Shown here in pieces: positions 13,516-20,350 of a DNA stretch of 20,350 nucleotides (the stretch's first letter is position 1; every line of letters starts with the position of its first letter). Origin of the DNA: DATEJJ01 sp039649115 (GTDB lineage: Bacteria; Actinomycetota; Actinomycetes; Mycobacteriales; Micromonosporaceae). Below the pieces are notes generated by a model. It had not been told where the DNA came from and made no database searches. It saw nothing but the letters and a program-made list of their open reading frames with translations. The DNA lies in contig JBBWZQ010000180.1 of NCBI GenBank assembly GCA_039649115.1, forward strand, positions 1 through 20,350, read 5' to 3'. The position numbers and the translations under genes are program-made.

Positions 13516-14333
13516 TGAGTGCGGTATTGCCGGCCGGAACAGGCACCGCCAGGCGCCGGGTGGCCGCGGTGATCGTGCGGCACTGGTACGCGACGCGGCG
13601 CAGCCCGCACCGGCTCCTCGATGTCGCCGTCTGGCCGGTCGTGGACGTGCTGCTCTACGGCTCCATCGCGGTGTACGCCCGCGGTGCCGGCGCCACCGCG
13701 CCCTCCCGCGCCGTGCTGTCAGTGGTGGCCGGGATCATCATCTGGCACATCATGTACCAGGCCCAGATCGCCGTCTCCACGAGCTTCTTCGACGAGATCT
13801 ACGCGCGTCAGCTACCCAGCCTGCTGACCACCCCGCTACGGCCGGCGGAGTGGGTGCTGGGCGCGGCCCTGCAAGGGCTGGTCAAGGTGGCCGTCGGCGT
13901 GACTGCGGTGGCCGCCACCGCAGGAATCCTCTACAGATTCAACATTGCCGGCGCCGGGCCGGCGATCGTGCCGGTGATCGCATTGCTACTGCTCACCGGG
14001 TGGACGCTCGCGCTGATCGTGATGGGCATGGTGATGTTCCTCGGCTCGGGCACCGAAACCCTTGCCTGGGGGCTGTTGTTCCTCATCCTTCCGCTGTCCG
14101 GCGCGTTCTACCCGATTTCCGTGCTGCCACGCCCGATCCGGCTGGTGTCGGCGGTGCTGCCGACCACGTACACGTTCAGCGCGGCTCGGGCAGTGGCCCT
14201 GGGCGGTTCCTCGCCGTGGGGCCGGATCGGCGTGGCCGCACTCGCCACTGCGGCGCTGGCGGCCGCGGCACTGGCGTTCGCAACCTACGCGCTGCGCGTG
14301 TTCCAGCGGCGTGGCTACGTGAGCAGGTACTAG
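13515..14333 (+). CDS. ABC-2 type transporter permease
   Basis: This 272-residue integral membrane protein has about six predicted membrane segments, roughly at residues 33-54, 65-85, 117-140, 150-172, 178-198 and 235-260. The layout and the signature region LILPLSGAFYPISVLPRPIR are those of ABC-2 permeases (DrrB/NodJ type). The ATG overlaps the stop of the ATPase gene, with which it should form an exporter. No substrate-binding protein or importer feature is present, supporting efflux. The next gene starts two bases downstream. Confidence 0.92.
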   Translation: MSAVLPAGTGTARRRVAAVIVRHWYATRRSPHRLLDVAVWPVVDVLLYGSIAVYARGAGATAPSRAVLSVVAGIIIWHIMYQAQIAVSTSFFDEIYARQLPSLLTTPLRPAEWVLGAALQGLVKVAVGVTAVAATAGILYRFNIAGAGPAIVPVIALLLLTGWTLALIVMGMVMFLGSGTETLAWGLLFLILPLSGAFYPISVLPRPIRLVSAVLPTTYTFSAARAVALGGSSPWGRIGVAALATAALAAAALAFATYALRVFQRRGYVSRY

Positions 14334-14335
14334 AG

Positions 14336-15694
14336 ATGGGCGACGGGTACCTGGCGCTGCTGCGCCAGCCGTCGGCCACCGGGCCACCGCCGCGCTGGGA
14401 CGGCGGCTGCGGCCCGGGCGTCACCGTGCTGATCCCGACCTACACGGCACCCGGGGACAGGCGTACCGATACCCTGCGGCTGTGTCTGTCCACTGTGTTG
14501 AATGCGGCACCGGCCGGCGGTGGGATGGCCGTCGCACTGGTCGTCGTGGACAACGGGCTATCTACAGTGGACGCGCGTACCGTGGGGGAACTGCTGCGCG
14601 CCTGCGGGTGCGCGTACCGCATCGTCACCGCGCCGCGGGTGGACGGCGGCCGCTACACAGTCGCCCAGGCGCGCAACGCCGGGCTGGACTACCTGGCCCG
14701 GCAACCCGCTGCCTCGCCGCTGCGCCAGCGCTGGCTGCTCTTCCTCGACGACGACACCGCCCTGGCGCCGCACGCGCTGGCCCAGCTGTGCGGCGCCCTG
14801 CACGCACAGGAGCGTGCGATCGCCGCGTGCCCGCGGGTGGTGCCGGTGTCCAACCTGGCCGCCTCGCTGCGCCGCAACGGCCATAGGCAGGGCGCCGCGC
14901 CGCGGCCGAGACGGCTGCCCGGTCCGCTGCGTCCGGGTGGGTACGACCTGCTGTCCGTCACTTCGCACGGCAGCCTGGTCACCGGGCGCACCGTCGGCCT
15001 GCTGGTGCGGCAGGACCCGGTGCTGTATTGGATACGCGAGCGGGCGCCGCTGTTCTACGAGGGTACGCCGTACGGCAGCACCGAGGACATGCTGGCCATG
15101 GCGATGCTGTCCCGGCTGGGAGAACTGTGGTCAGTACCCGGCGCGGAGGTCGCGGACGAGGCGCGGAAGACTCCTGGCGCTACCCGGGCGCAGCAGTTCG
15201 CCTGGGGCTACGACCACGCGTGGCTGGCCTGGGCACTGGCCGAGGCCGGCGTGCTCACCCCCGGCGTGCACGCGCTGGAGTGGCGAGCTGGCACCGGCTG
15301 GGAGCACACGAGTGCCGACTGGGGGCCGCACAGCGGGTTCCTTGTCAATCCTGGCGAGCTCCGCCTGGGGTACCGGATGCTACGAGCGATCGCCGCGGAC
15401 CGCGAGGTGACCGTGCAGATGTTCGGCCCGCGCGCCGACGCGGTGCGCGCCGGTATCCGCGAAATGGGGCGAGTGCTGCGGCGCTGGCACGCCGGTGCCG
15501 GCTCGGCGCAGCGCCGGCCACGCACCGACCTGCCGCCGCTGGCAGCCCGGGACTGGGCGGGCCTGCGTGACGGCATGGACTCCCTGTTGGGCCACCTGGC
15601 GGGCAATGCCGCGGGCAGCCTGGACCACCCGCCGTTCTTCCTCTACGGCGCCCGGCAGCCGGCGGCCCACCCTGTCGATTGGAGTACGCCATGA
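14336..15694 (+). CDS. Family 2 (GT-A) glycosyltransferase
   Basis: This 452-residue soluble protein has a GT2 N-terminal domain: VTVLIPTY near residue 30, VVVDNG, an RNAGLDYLA segment, and the metal/nucleotide-sugar site LLFLDDDT with Asp138-140. STEDMLAMAMLSRLGE near residue 245 probably supplies the acceptor-side acidic pair. The remainder (about 300-452) has no domain I recognise. No membrane segment is visible. The ATG lies two bases after the permease stop with only a weak ribosome-binding site, and the stop overlaps the oxidoreductase start (ATGA). It likely transfers a sugar from a nucleotide donor to the cyclitol or to its glycoside, before export by the preceding ABC genes. Donor and linkage cannot be read from the sequence. 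It is unrelated to the two GT8-like enzymes that flank the cluster. Confidence 0.88.
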   Translation: MGDGYLALLRQPSATGPPPRWDGGCGPGVTVLIPTYTAPGDRRTDTLRLCLSTVLNAAPAGGGMAVALVVVDNGLSTVDARTVGELLRACGCAYRIVTAPRVDGGRYTVAQARNAGLDYLARQPAASPLRQRWLLFLDDDTALAPHALAQLCGALHAQERAIAACPRVVPVSNLAASLRRNGHRQGAAPRPRRLPGPLRPGGYDLLSVTSHGSLVTGRTVGLLVRQDPVLYWIRERAPLFYEGTPYGSTEDMLAMAMLSRLGELWSVPGAEVADEARKTPGATRAQQFAWGYDHAWLAWALAEAGVLTPGVHALEWRAGTGWEHTSADWGPHSGFLVNPGELRLGYRMLRAIAADREVTVQMFGPRADAVRAGIREMGRVLRRWHAGAGSAQRRPRTDLPPLAARDWAGLRDGMDSLLGHLAGNAAGSLDHPPFFLYGARQPAAHPVDWSTP

Positions 15695-16722
15695 CCTACC
15701 GCATCGGCATCACCGGGGCCGGTTTCCTCACCCGGCACTCCCTGGCGTCGGCGCTGCGCGGGATGCCCGGCGGCCGGCTGGTCGCCGTGCTGGACCCCAG
15801 CCCGCAGGCGCTGGCCGCACTGGCGCCGGCGTGCCCGGACGCTCACCTGACCACCGACGAAAACGAGTTCTTCGAGTCCACAATGGACGCCATACACGTG
15901 GCTACGCCCAACTACCTGCACGAGCACTTCGCGCGCCGCGCGCTGGAGCGCGGCCTGGCGGTCATCGTCGACAAGCCGCTGGCGCACACCGTCGAGTCCG
16001 GCCGGCGCATCCTCGCCGCCGCGGATGCCGCGGGAGTACCCGCCATCGTCGGTTACATGGCCAAGCACAACGTCTACAACCGGGAGGCGCGCCGGCTGGT
16101 CGGCGCGGGAGCGATCGGCACCCCGCTGGCCATGGTGGCGGCCCGCCTGGGCTGGCGCAAGGAGGACTGGCGCAGCCGGCCGGTCGAGAGCGGGCTGGGT
16201 TGCCTGGCCGACCTGGGTATCTACCCGGTACTGACGGCCATCGACATGTTCGGCGCCGATCCGGTGCGCTGCCAGGCCAGCGCGTGGCCGGTGGGCGATC
16301 CGGACCGCACTGATCTGTACGCGGAGGCCACGCTGTGGTTCGACGACCGACGGTACCTGCACTTCGAGACGGCGGCCACGTTCCTCGACCAGCCAGCCTC
16401 GGCCGAGGTGGCCAGCTACACGGTGGTCGGCGACGCCGGCATCGTGCAGGTACGCGGCGCCTGGCAGATGGACGGTACCGGCAGCCTGGAACTGTGCGAC
16501 GCCAGCGGCTGGCACCCGGCCCGGCTGATCCCGGTGGACCCGTACCGCAGCCAGTACGAACTGCTCGCCCGGTGCGTGGCCGGCGCGCCGGTACCCGCGG
16601 CGGTGAGCCTGGCCCGCGGGCTGCGCGACCTGGAGATCCTGTACGCCATCGCGGACAGCGCCGGCCGCGGCCCGACCGCCATCCCGGCCGCCGGTGGCGC
16701 GGCGCTGGTCCAGGCGGGTTGA
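15691..16722 (+). CDS. Gfo/Idh/MocA-family NAD(P)-dependent oxidoreductase
   Basis: This 343-residue protein has an N-terminal Rossmann fold with GITGAGFL (6-13), the family lysine Lys95 in VIVDKPLAHT (usual EKP), and the second-domain motif CLADLGIYPVLTAIDMFG, where Tyr occupies the position often held by the catalytic His, as in glucose-fructose oxidoreductase-like members. Such enzymes oxidise or reduce ring hydroxyls of sugars, inositols and sugar phosphates. Next to a TIM-barrel isomerase it recalls the IolG-type dehydrogenase and IolE/IolI pairs that act on inososes, which suits a cyclitol substrate. I prefer the ATG at 15691 (GGAG at 15681-15684, ATGA overlap with the GT2 stop) over the ATG at 15679. 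The next gene follows after five bases. Confidence 0.92.
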   Translation: MTYRIGITGAGFLTRHSLASALRGMPGGRLVAVLDPSPQALAALAPACPDAHLTTDENEFFESTMDAIHVATPNYLHEHFARRALERGLAVIVDKPLAHTVESGRRILAAADAAGVPAIVGYMAKHNVYNREARRLVGAGAIGTPLAMVAARLGWRKEDWRSRPVESGLGCLADLGIYPVLTAIDMFGADPVRCQASAWPVGDPDRTDLYAEATLWFDDRRYLHFETAATFLDQPASAEVASYTVVGDAGIVQVRGAWQMDGTGSLELCDASGWHPARLIPVDPYRSQYELLARCVAGAPVPAAVSLARGLRDLEILYAIADSAGRGPTAIPAAGGAALVQAG

Positions 16723-16727
16723 TCGCG

Positions 16728-17642
16728 ATGCGTACCGTCATGCACAGCTACGCCCTGCGCGACTACCCGCTGGAGCACGTGCTGCGGGTGGCCGCCGCCG
16801 GTGCCTGGCAGGCCATCGAGCTGTCCTCATGGCACTTCGACACGGAATTCGGCGAAGAAAGCGTGCGGCGTGGCATCGCCACGGCAGTCGAGACCGGGCG
16901 CCGCTGCGGGGTGGACATCTTCTGCGCCGGGTACTGGGCCGTGTTCACCGCGCCTGACGATGCCGAACGCAAGCACTGGGTGGAGAAGGCGTGCCGGGTG
17001 ATCGACGCTTGCGCGGCAACCGGGATCGGCCTGGTCAACGGCGCCGGCGGCTGGCTGGTACGGGACGCCCGGGACTGGGACGACGACTGGACCGCGAACG
17101 GCAGCGCGATGGCCACCGAGGCCGACCTGGAGCGGGTGGCCGAGTGCTACCGCCACATCGCCGGGTACGCCGCCGACCACGGGGTGCGCGTGGCGGTGGA
17201 GGTACATCCGAACACCGTCCATGACACGGTGGCCGCAACCGCGCGGCTGATCGACCTGGTGGCGCACGACAACCTGCTGGTCACCATCGACCCCGCCAAC
17301 GCGGCCGTGCTCAGCGTCGCGGATCGGGATCCGGCCGTGGTGGACCCGATCGCCGGCCGCGTCGCGTACTTCCACCTCAAGAACTGCCTCATCCGCGACG
17401 GGGTGGCCGACTTCACCGTGGACGCGGCGGCCGGTGTGGTGGACAACTACCGCTGGCTCGCCCGGATGTCCGCGCTGCCGCAGGTAACCGCGGTGTGCGT
17501 GGAGTACTGCGGGGATGGCGACCCGCACCCGCGGCTCGCGGCGGCCCGCAGCTACCTGCGCGACACGCTCCGCCTGGTATCGCTCACCGCGCCGACGGCA
17601 CGCTCGCAATCGGCACGTTCGCAATCGGCGCCACCCGGCTGA
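16728..17642 (+). CDS. TIM-barrel sugar (phosphate) isomerase/epimerase
   Basis: This 304-residue protein belongs to the xylose-isomerase-like/AP-endonuclease-2 superfamily that includes IolE, IolI and ketose 3-epimerases. The metal-site residues are present in order: Glu158 in VAVEVHPN, Asp188 in TIDPAN, His216 in YFHLKN and Glu259 in CVEYCGDGD. The N-terminal strand HSYALRDYPLEHVL and the helix following GAWQAIELSSW match the family. It probably epimerises or dehydrates a keto-cyclitol made by the upstream dehydrogenase or oxidoreductase. It is the last gene of the operon. The C-terminus ends in a duplicated low-complexity tail (ARSQSARSQSAPPG) created by a 15-bp tandem repeat in the DNA, and is followed by a second in-frame stop 18 bp downstream. 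Confidence 0.9.
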   Translation: MRTVMHSYALRDYPLEHVLRVAAAGAWQAIELSSWHFDTEFGEESVRRGIATAVETGRRCGVDIFCAGYWAVFTAPDDAERKHWVEKACRVIDACAATGIGLVNGAGGWLVRDARDWDDDWTANGSAMATEADLERVAECYRHIAGYAADHGVRVAVEVHPNTVHDTVAATARLIDLVAHDNLLVTIDPANAAVLSVADRDPAVVDPIAGRVAYFHLKNCLIRDGVADFTVDAAAGVVDNYRWLARMSALPQVTAVCVEYCGDGDPHPRLAAARSYLRDTLRLVSLTAPTARSQSARSQSAPPG

Positions 17643-17662
17643 TCGGCGCCACCCGGCTGACC
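17597..17662 (+). repeat. Two adjacent tandem duplications at the operon's 3' end
   Basis: A 15-bp unit (GGCACGCTCGCAATC) at 17597-17611 is repeated with one change at 17612-17626. It is followed directly by an 18-bp unit (GGCGCCACCCGGCTGATC) at 17627-17644, repeated with one change at 17645-17662. The first pair encodes the duplicated tail of the isomerase; the second pair contains the stop codon and copies it in frame (17640-17642 and 17658-17660). They look like recent slippage events. Confidence 0.85.
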
Positions 17663-17672
17663 GGCACCGATC
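17641..17672. terminator. Hairpin between convergent genes, possible bidirectional terminator
   Basis: GATCGGCGCC (17641-17650) pairs with GGCACCGATC (17663-17672) across a 12-nt loop. In plus-strand RNA there is one C-A mismatch in the 10-bp stem; in minus-strand RNA that position is a G-U wobble, so the stem is continuous. It spans the stops of both the operon's last gene and the convergent sugar transferase. There is no T-tract on either side, so termination would be of the U-less type known in actinomycetes. Confidence 0.45.
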
Positions 17673-18561
17673 ACGGACGGCCCACCACCTGGTCGGCGTC
17701 GCGGTGGAGATGGCGGTAGTAGCCCCACAGGTCCTCGCGCGGCAGCCGGTCCAGTTCCCCGCGCTCCAGCTCCCACCACAGGCCGGCCCAGTGCACCACG
17801 AAGGTCCGCGGCGATCCAGGCGTCACCACCTGCCCGTCGCGTACCTCGAACGGATCGGTGGCGTGGCGTTCCTGCGGGATCGGCCCGGGCGGCACCTGCC
17901 CCCGACCCTGCGCGCCGCCCAGTACCCGCAGGCTGGTGTGCGGGTACCCGGAGGTCACGATCAGGTAGTTCAGCAGGGGCATCTCCAGTGTCACGAGGGC
18001 CATGTGCGGTGCCAGCCGCACCGCGTCCGGGAGGCGACGGGATGCGTCGGCGAAACGCAGGGACTCCCGGCGGGAGGCGATGAACTGGGTACCGGCGCAG
18101 TAGCCGATCTGTTGCGGCGTCAGCGCACCGGCCTCGTGGATCGAACTCTGCCACACCCACCGGAACATGTCCGGATGCTCCGACGAGGTGACCACGAAGC
18201 CAAACTGGTCGAGGAAGTCGAAGACGAAGCCGACGTCCCCGAGCACAACGGTATCGGTGTCGACGTAGACGAACTCGTCGAACTCGCCCTCCCAGGCGAC
18301 CAGCTTCCGGTAGTGCCCACGTACCTCGTCGTGGAACAGCAGGCTGATGTCGTCGCACCGGCGCAGCAGCGCCGGATCCCCGGACCACACGGAGAAGTCG
18401 TAGCGCCGCTGGTGCCGCAGTACGCCATCGATGTCGTCGGCAAACGGGATCAGGCACAGCGGCATGGTCGGGTTGTAGGCGCGGAAGCTGTTCAGGAACG
18501 CGATGACCCGTTCCAGAACGTGGTCGTTCGCCAGGAAGTACACGCCTCGCTGCGGCGCCAT
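17671..18561 (-). CDS. GT-A-fold sugar transferase (GT8-like), copy 2
   Basis: This 296-residue protein is a paralogue of the product of 1461-2339: same start (QRGVYFLAND), same AFLNSFRAYN and PLCLIPFADD, DxD site YVDTDTVVLGD near residue 107, PLLNYLIVTSGYPHTSL, and C-terminal FVVHWAGLWW. A metal-dependent nucleotide-sugar transferase role is inferred from the fold and motifs. GGAGGG (18574-18579) precedes the ATG by 12 bases. It is convergent with the operon and shares the 3' hairpin. Compared with copy 1 it has a less conserved insert around residue 220 (GAQGRGQVPPGPIPQERHA) and a longer C-terminus. Whether the two copies add different sugars or have redundant roles cannot be told from the sequence. 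Confidence 0.75.
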   Translation of the reverse strand: MAPQRGVYFLANDHVLERVIAFLNSFRAYNPTMPLCLIPFADDIDGVLRHQRRYDFSVWSGDPALLRRCDDISLLFHDEVRGHYRKLVAWEGEFDEFVYVDTDTVVLGDVGFVFDFLDQFGFVVTSSEHPDMFRWVWQSSIHEAGALTPQQIGYCAGTQFIASRRESLRFADASRRLPDAVRLAPHMALVTLEMPLLNYLIVTSGYPHTSLRVLGGAQGRGQVPPGPIPQERHATDPFEVRDGQVVTPGSPRTFVVHWAGLWWELERGELDRLPREDLWGYYRHLHRDADQVVGRP

Positions 18562-19246
18562 CTCGTACCATCCCTCCGGCCGGCGTCGCCCTCGACGGCG
18601 ACCTCGACGGTGAGCACAGGCGACAAGCTACCAGCTTCGGCACGCCGTACCGCTGACCCAAGGACGTAGGCAGGCGTGGGCCATTGGTCGTATGCCGCAC
18701 CCTCGACTCTGTTACTTCGGGGAGTTGCCGGGCCTGCGCCGAGGATGGCGGGGACCACCGGGCGGCGGTTCGTCCTGGGGCGCGGCAGCTGGCCCGGGGG
18801 CTCGACCGTCACGAGGCTGCCACCGAGGACGAGCAGCGGCTCCCGGGGGCCGCAGCTCGCCGGGCCGCTGATGGTGAAGGTGACCGCTGCGGATGAGCCG
18901 GTCACGACGTGTCCGGCCGAGTCGGCAATGTGGCCTTCAGGTACGGGATGTCGTTGGTATCGGTGGAAACTGTGCTGTGGTCCGGGCGAGGGCACCTTGT
19001 TCGCCGTGGTACCGGTGGCCAGCGACGCATCTTCTTCCGCTTCATCTTGTCGCATTCCGGAAAAGGTGCACCGATTCGCGTCGGCCGGCGTGTGGGCCAT
19101 TTCGGCGACAGTGTCTTACTTGCGATCTTCGGCACGAGTGATGCCTTGAGCGTGGCGTGGATCCCTTTGTTGCGTGTCAAGTCGGTGACCAGCGCGTCGC
19201 CGGATACCGCGAGGTGACGGAGATGGACGCCGGTGGGAACGCCAGG
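18562..19246. other. Stretch without a confident gene
   Basis: About 685 bp between the sugar transferase start and the methyltransferase stop. Open frames exist on both strands (for example 18676-19149 plus and 18492-19100 minus) but none has family motifs, a clear ribosome-binding site or steady third-position G/C bias, and base composition falls towards AT at about 18940-19180. It contains the upstream region of sugar transferase copy 2, including a 12-bp imperfect tandem repeat at 18587-18610. It may be decayed coding DNA at the right border of the cluster. Confidence 0.5.
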
Positions 19247-19258
19247 TCAGCCTGGTGT
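19239..19258. terminator. Small hairpin at the methyltransferase stop codon
   Basis: ACGCCAGG and CCTGGTGT form an 8-bp stem around a 4-nt loop that contains the methyltransferase stop codon (one G-U wobble in plus-strand RNA, one mismatch in minus-strand RNA). There is no T-tract. It is a weak terminator candidate. Confidence 0.25.
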
Positions 19259-19888
19259 ACGGGTGGGCTTACGGGCCGCGAGGCGCTCCACAATGCCGAG
19301 CTTGAACCGGTCGTGGGCCTCGACGGCGAGCCCGAGGGTCTGGACATGGCGGAGGGGACGGCGACGAAAATGTTCGCCACCCATCGGGATGCTGACCAAT
19401 TCCAGGAGACGCTGCCCGGCCCGGGTCGGCCAGTTCCCACCCTCCACGTGGTCGGCGAGCAGCAGCACCCCACCGGGGCGCAGCACTCGGGCCATCTCCC
19501 GGACGGCCTGCTGGTCGTTCGGGATGGCGCACAGCGAGAAGGTGCACACCACGCTGTCGAACGAGTCGTCCGGAAACTGCAGCGCCTGGGCGTCACCTGC
19601 GACCAGATCCACCGTACGGCCCAGATCGGCCGCGCGGCGTCGGGCCAGCTCAAGCATGGCCGGGCTCCACTCGACCCCAGTCAACGCCACCGTGTCCGGA
19701 TAGTGGGTGAGGTTCAGCCCCGTGCCGATGGCGACCTCCAGGACCCGCCCGGTAGCCCTGCCACAGATCCACGCCCGCGTGTCGCCGAACAGGTGCCGGT
19801 CGAAGAAACCCATCTGATCGTCGTAGCCCTCGGCGTGCTTGTCCCAGTAGCGACGCAGCCGCTCCTGGCTGCCTGGCCGCGGCCCCAT
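19247..19888 (-). CDS. Class I SAM-dependent methyltransferase (UbiE/Methyltransf_11-like)
   Basis: This 213-residue protein has SAM motif I VLEVAIGTG (49-57), the acidic motif TGVEWSPAML, the motif II region FDSVVCTFSLCAIP, and the post-II signature ARVLRPGGVLLLADHVEGG. The N-terminal helix (RRYWDKHAEGYDDQMGFFDR) is typical of UbiE-like small-molecule or lipid methyltransferases. The start at 19888 is chosen because AAGGGGAG lies a few bases upstream and homology begins there; an upstream ATG at 19954 would add a low-complexity stretch. The substrate is unknown. It is separated from the cyclitol locus by the empty region and probably does not belong to it, although methylation of the product cannot be excluded. 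Confidence 0.88.
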   Translation of the reverse strand: MGPRPGSQERLRRYWDKHAEGYDDQMGFFDRHLFGDTRAWICGRATGRVLEVAIGTGLNLTHYPDTVALTGVEWSPAMLELARRRAADLGRTVDLVAGDAQALQFPDDSFDSVVCTFSLCAIPNDQQAVREMARVLRPGGVLLLADHVEGGNWPTRAGQRLLELVSIPMGGEHFRRRPLRHVQTLGLAVEAHDRFKLGIVERLAARKPTRTPG

Positions 19889-20017
19889 CCGACTCCCCTT
19901 CCCTCGCCCCTCGCCTGCGCGCCTACCGGCGGCGCACTGGCCCAGCCGGATCAATGGCCGCGGCCAGGCTCATCCGGTGCCGGGTCGCCAACCGCTGCCG
20001 GCCCAGCCACGGTCTGC

Positions 20018-20335
20018 TCAGCGCCCCATCATCGGGCCCATGTGACCCATCCCGGCCAGGCCCGCGACAACAGCCACGACGATCAGCAGGACCAGTACGA
20101 TGCCGGCGATGATCAGACCCAGGACCAGCGGACGTCGGGCGCCGCCCGGTGACTCGGGCTGCACCGGCAGGTCCGTGGTGAGTGCCGCCAGTTCCGCGTG
20201 GGTACGCGCTCGCTGAGCGTCGTCAACCCGGGAGCTGAACTCGTCCAGGCTCAGCCGCCCCTCGCTGGTGTGGCGCTGCAGCATGTCAACGACGCGTTCC
20301 CGGTCCGCGTCCGAAACACGGATGTGGGGCTGCAT
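20018..20335 (-). CDS. DUF1707 small membrane protein
   Basis: This 105-residue protein begins with a DUF1707 domain (HIRVSDADRERVVDMLQRHT, then EGRLSLDEFSSRVDDAQRAR, residues 4-45), common in actinobacteria. It is followed by a Pro-rich linker, one transmembrane helix (about 71-95, LVLGLIIAGIVLVLLIVVAV) and a short Met/His/Gly tail (GMGHMGPMMGR). The ATG is preceded by an AGGGAGG-type ribosome-binding site at the window edge. The molecular function of the family is not established. It appears unrelated to the cluster and marks ordinary chromosomal DNA at the right end. Confidence 0.88.
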   Translation of the reverse strand: MQPHIRVSDADRERVVDMLQRHTSEGRLSLDEFSSRVDDAQRARTHAELAALTTDLPVQPESPGGARRPLVLGLIIAGIVLVLLIVVAVVAGLAGMGHMGPMMGR

Positions 20336-20350
20336 GTCAGCCTCCCTCCG

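Noticed and set aside
13430..14335. N-terminal extension of the GT2 frame across the permease gene
   Set aside because: The permease has clear membrane segments in the other frame, and the GT2 domain begins after the ATG at 14336.
18587..18610. 12-bp imperfect tandem repeat upstream of sugar transferase copy 2
   Set aside because: It is only two copies, differs at one position and is GC-rich; too weak to call an operator.
18676..19149. Possible 157-residue plus-strand protein, and a 202-residue minus-strand frame opposite it
   Set aside because: Neither shows steady codon bias, a family motif or a good ribosome-binding site; coding status left open.
1..20350. CRISPR arrays, tRNA or rRNA genes, complete insertion sequences, riboswitches
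   Set aside because: I looked for regularly spaced repeats, tRNA-like cloverleaf ends, intact transposase genes with inverted repeats and conserved riboswitch cores and saw none.

Overview
The window is high-GC DNA (gene-dense, strong third-position G/C bias, many GTG starts, ATGA/GTGA stop-start overlaps) from an actinomycete. Recurrent TCCA-N3-TGGA words and frequent GGTAC make me lean towards Pseudonocardiales or Micromonosporales, but this is only an impression. The core is a compact operon that looks like a biosynthetic locus for a C7-cyclitol (carbasugar) glycoside. The product is not one I recognise.

Left border (1-1460, minus strand): a partial alpha/beta hydrolase, a frameshifted and truncated PepSY-type membrane-protein pseudogene, and an 81-bp remnant of an IS5-type transposase that directly abuts the stop codon of the first cluster gene. 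Next (1461-4358, minus): a GT-A-fold sugar transferase (copy 1), a LuxR/NarL-type response regulator and a soluble NarL-partner histidine kinase. A 241-bp divergent regulatory region (4359-4599) separates these from the plus-strand operon.

Core operon (4600-17642, plus), ten genes: cytoplasmic GH5 glycosidase; tandem two-domain sugar phosphate cyclase (dead N-terminal half, intact C-terminal half); ROK kinase fused to a zinc-dependent dehydrogenase; phosphoglucose-isomerase-like protein; HAD phosphatase; ABC ATPase; ABC-2 permease; GT2 glycosyltransferase; Gfo/Idh/MocA oxidoreductase; TIM-barrel isomerase/epimerase. From the cyclase onward, neighbouring genes overlap or are at most 5 nt apart. 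The operon ends at a hairpin shared with a convergent gene, a second copy of the GT-A sugar transferase (17671-18561, minus), so the two paralogues bracket the locus.

Inferred logic: a heptulose phosphate such as sedoheptulose 7-phosphate is cyclised; the cyclitol is phosphorylated and oxidised by the fusion protein; isomerase, oxidoreductase and epimerase adjust ring oxidation and stereochemistry; the HAD enzyme removes phosphate; up to three glycosyltransferases add sugars; the ABC pair exports the product; the GH5 enzyme trims, activates or detoxifies it. No aminotransferase, nucleotidylyltransferase or pseudoglycosyltransferase of the acarbose/validamycin kind is present here, which argues for a non-amino carbasugar or for missing genes elsewhere.

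Right border (18562-20350): about 685 bp with no convincing gene, a UbiE-like methyltransferase and a DUF1707 small membrane protein, both minus strand and probably outside the cluster.
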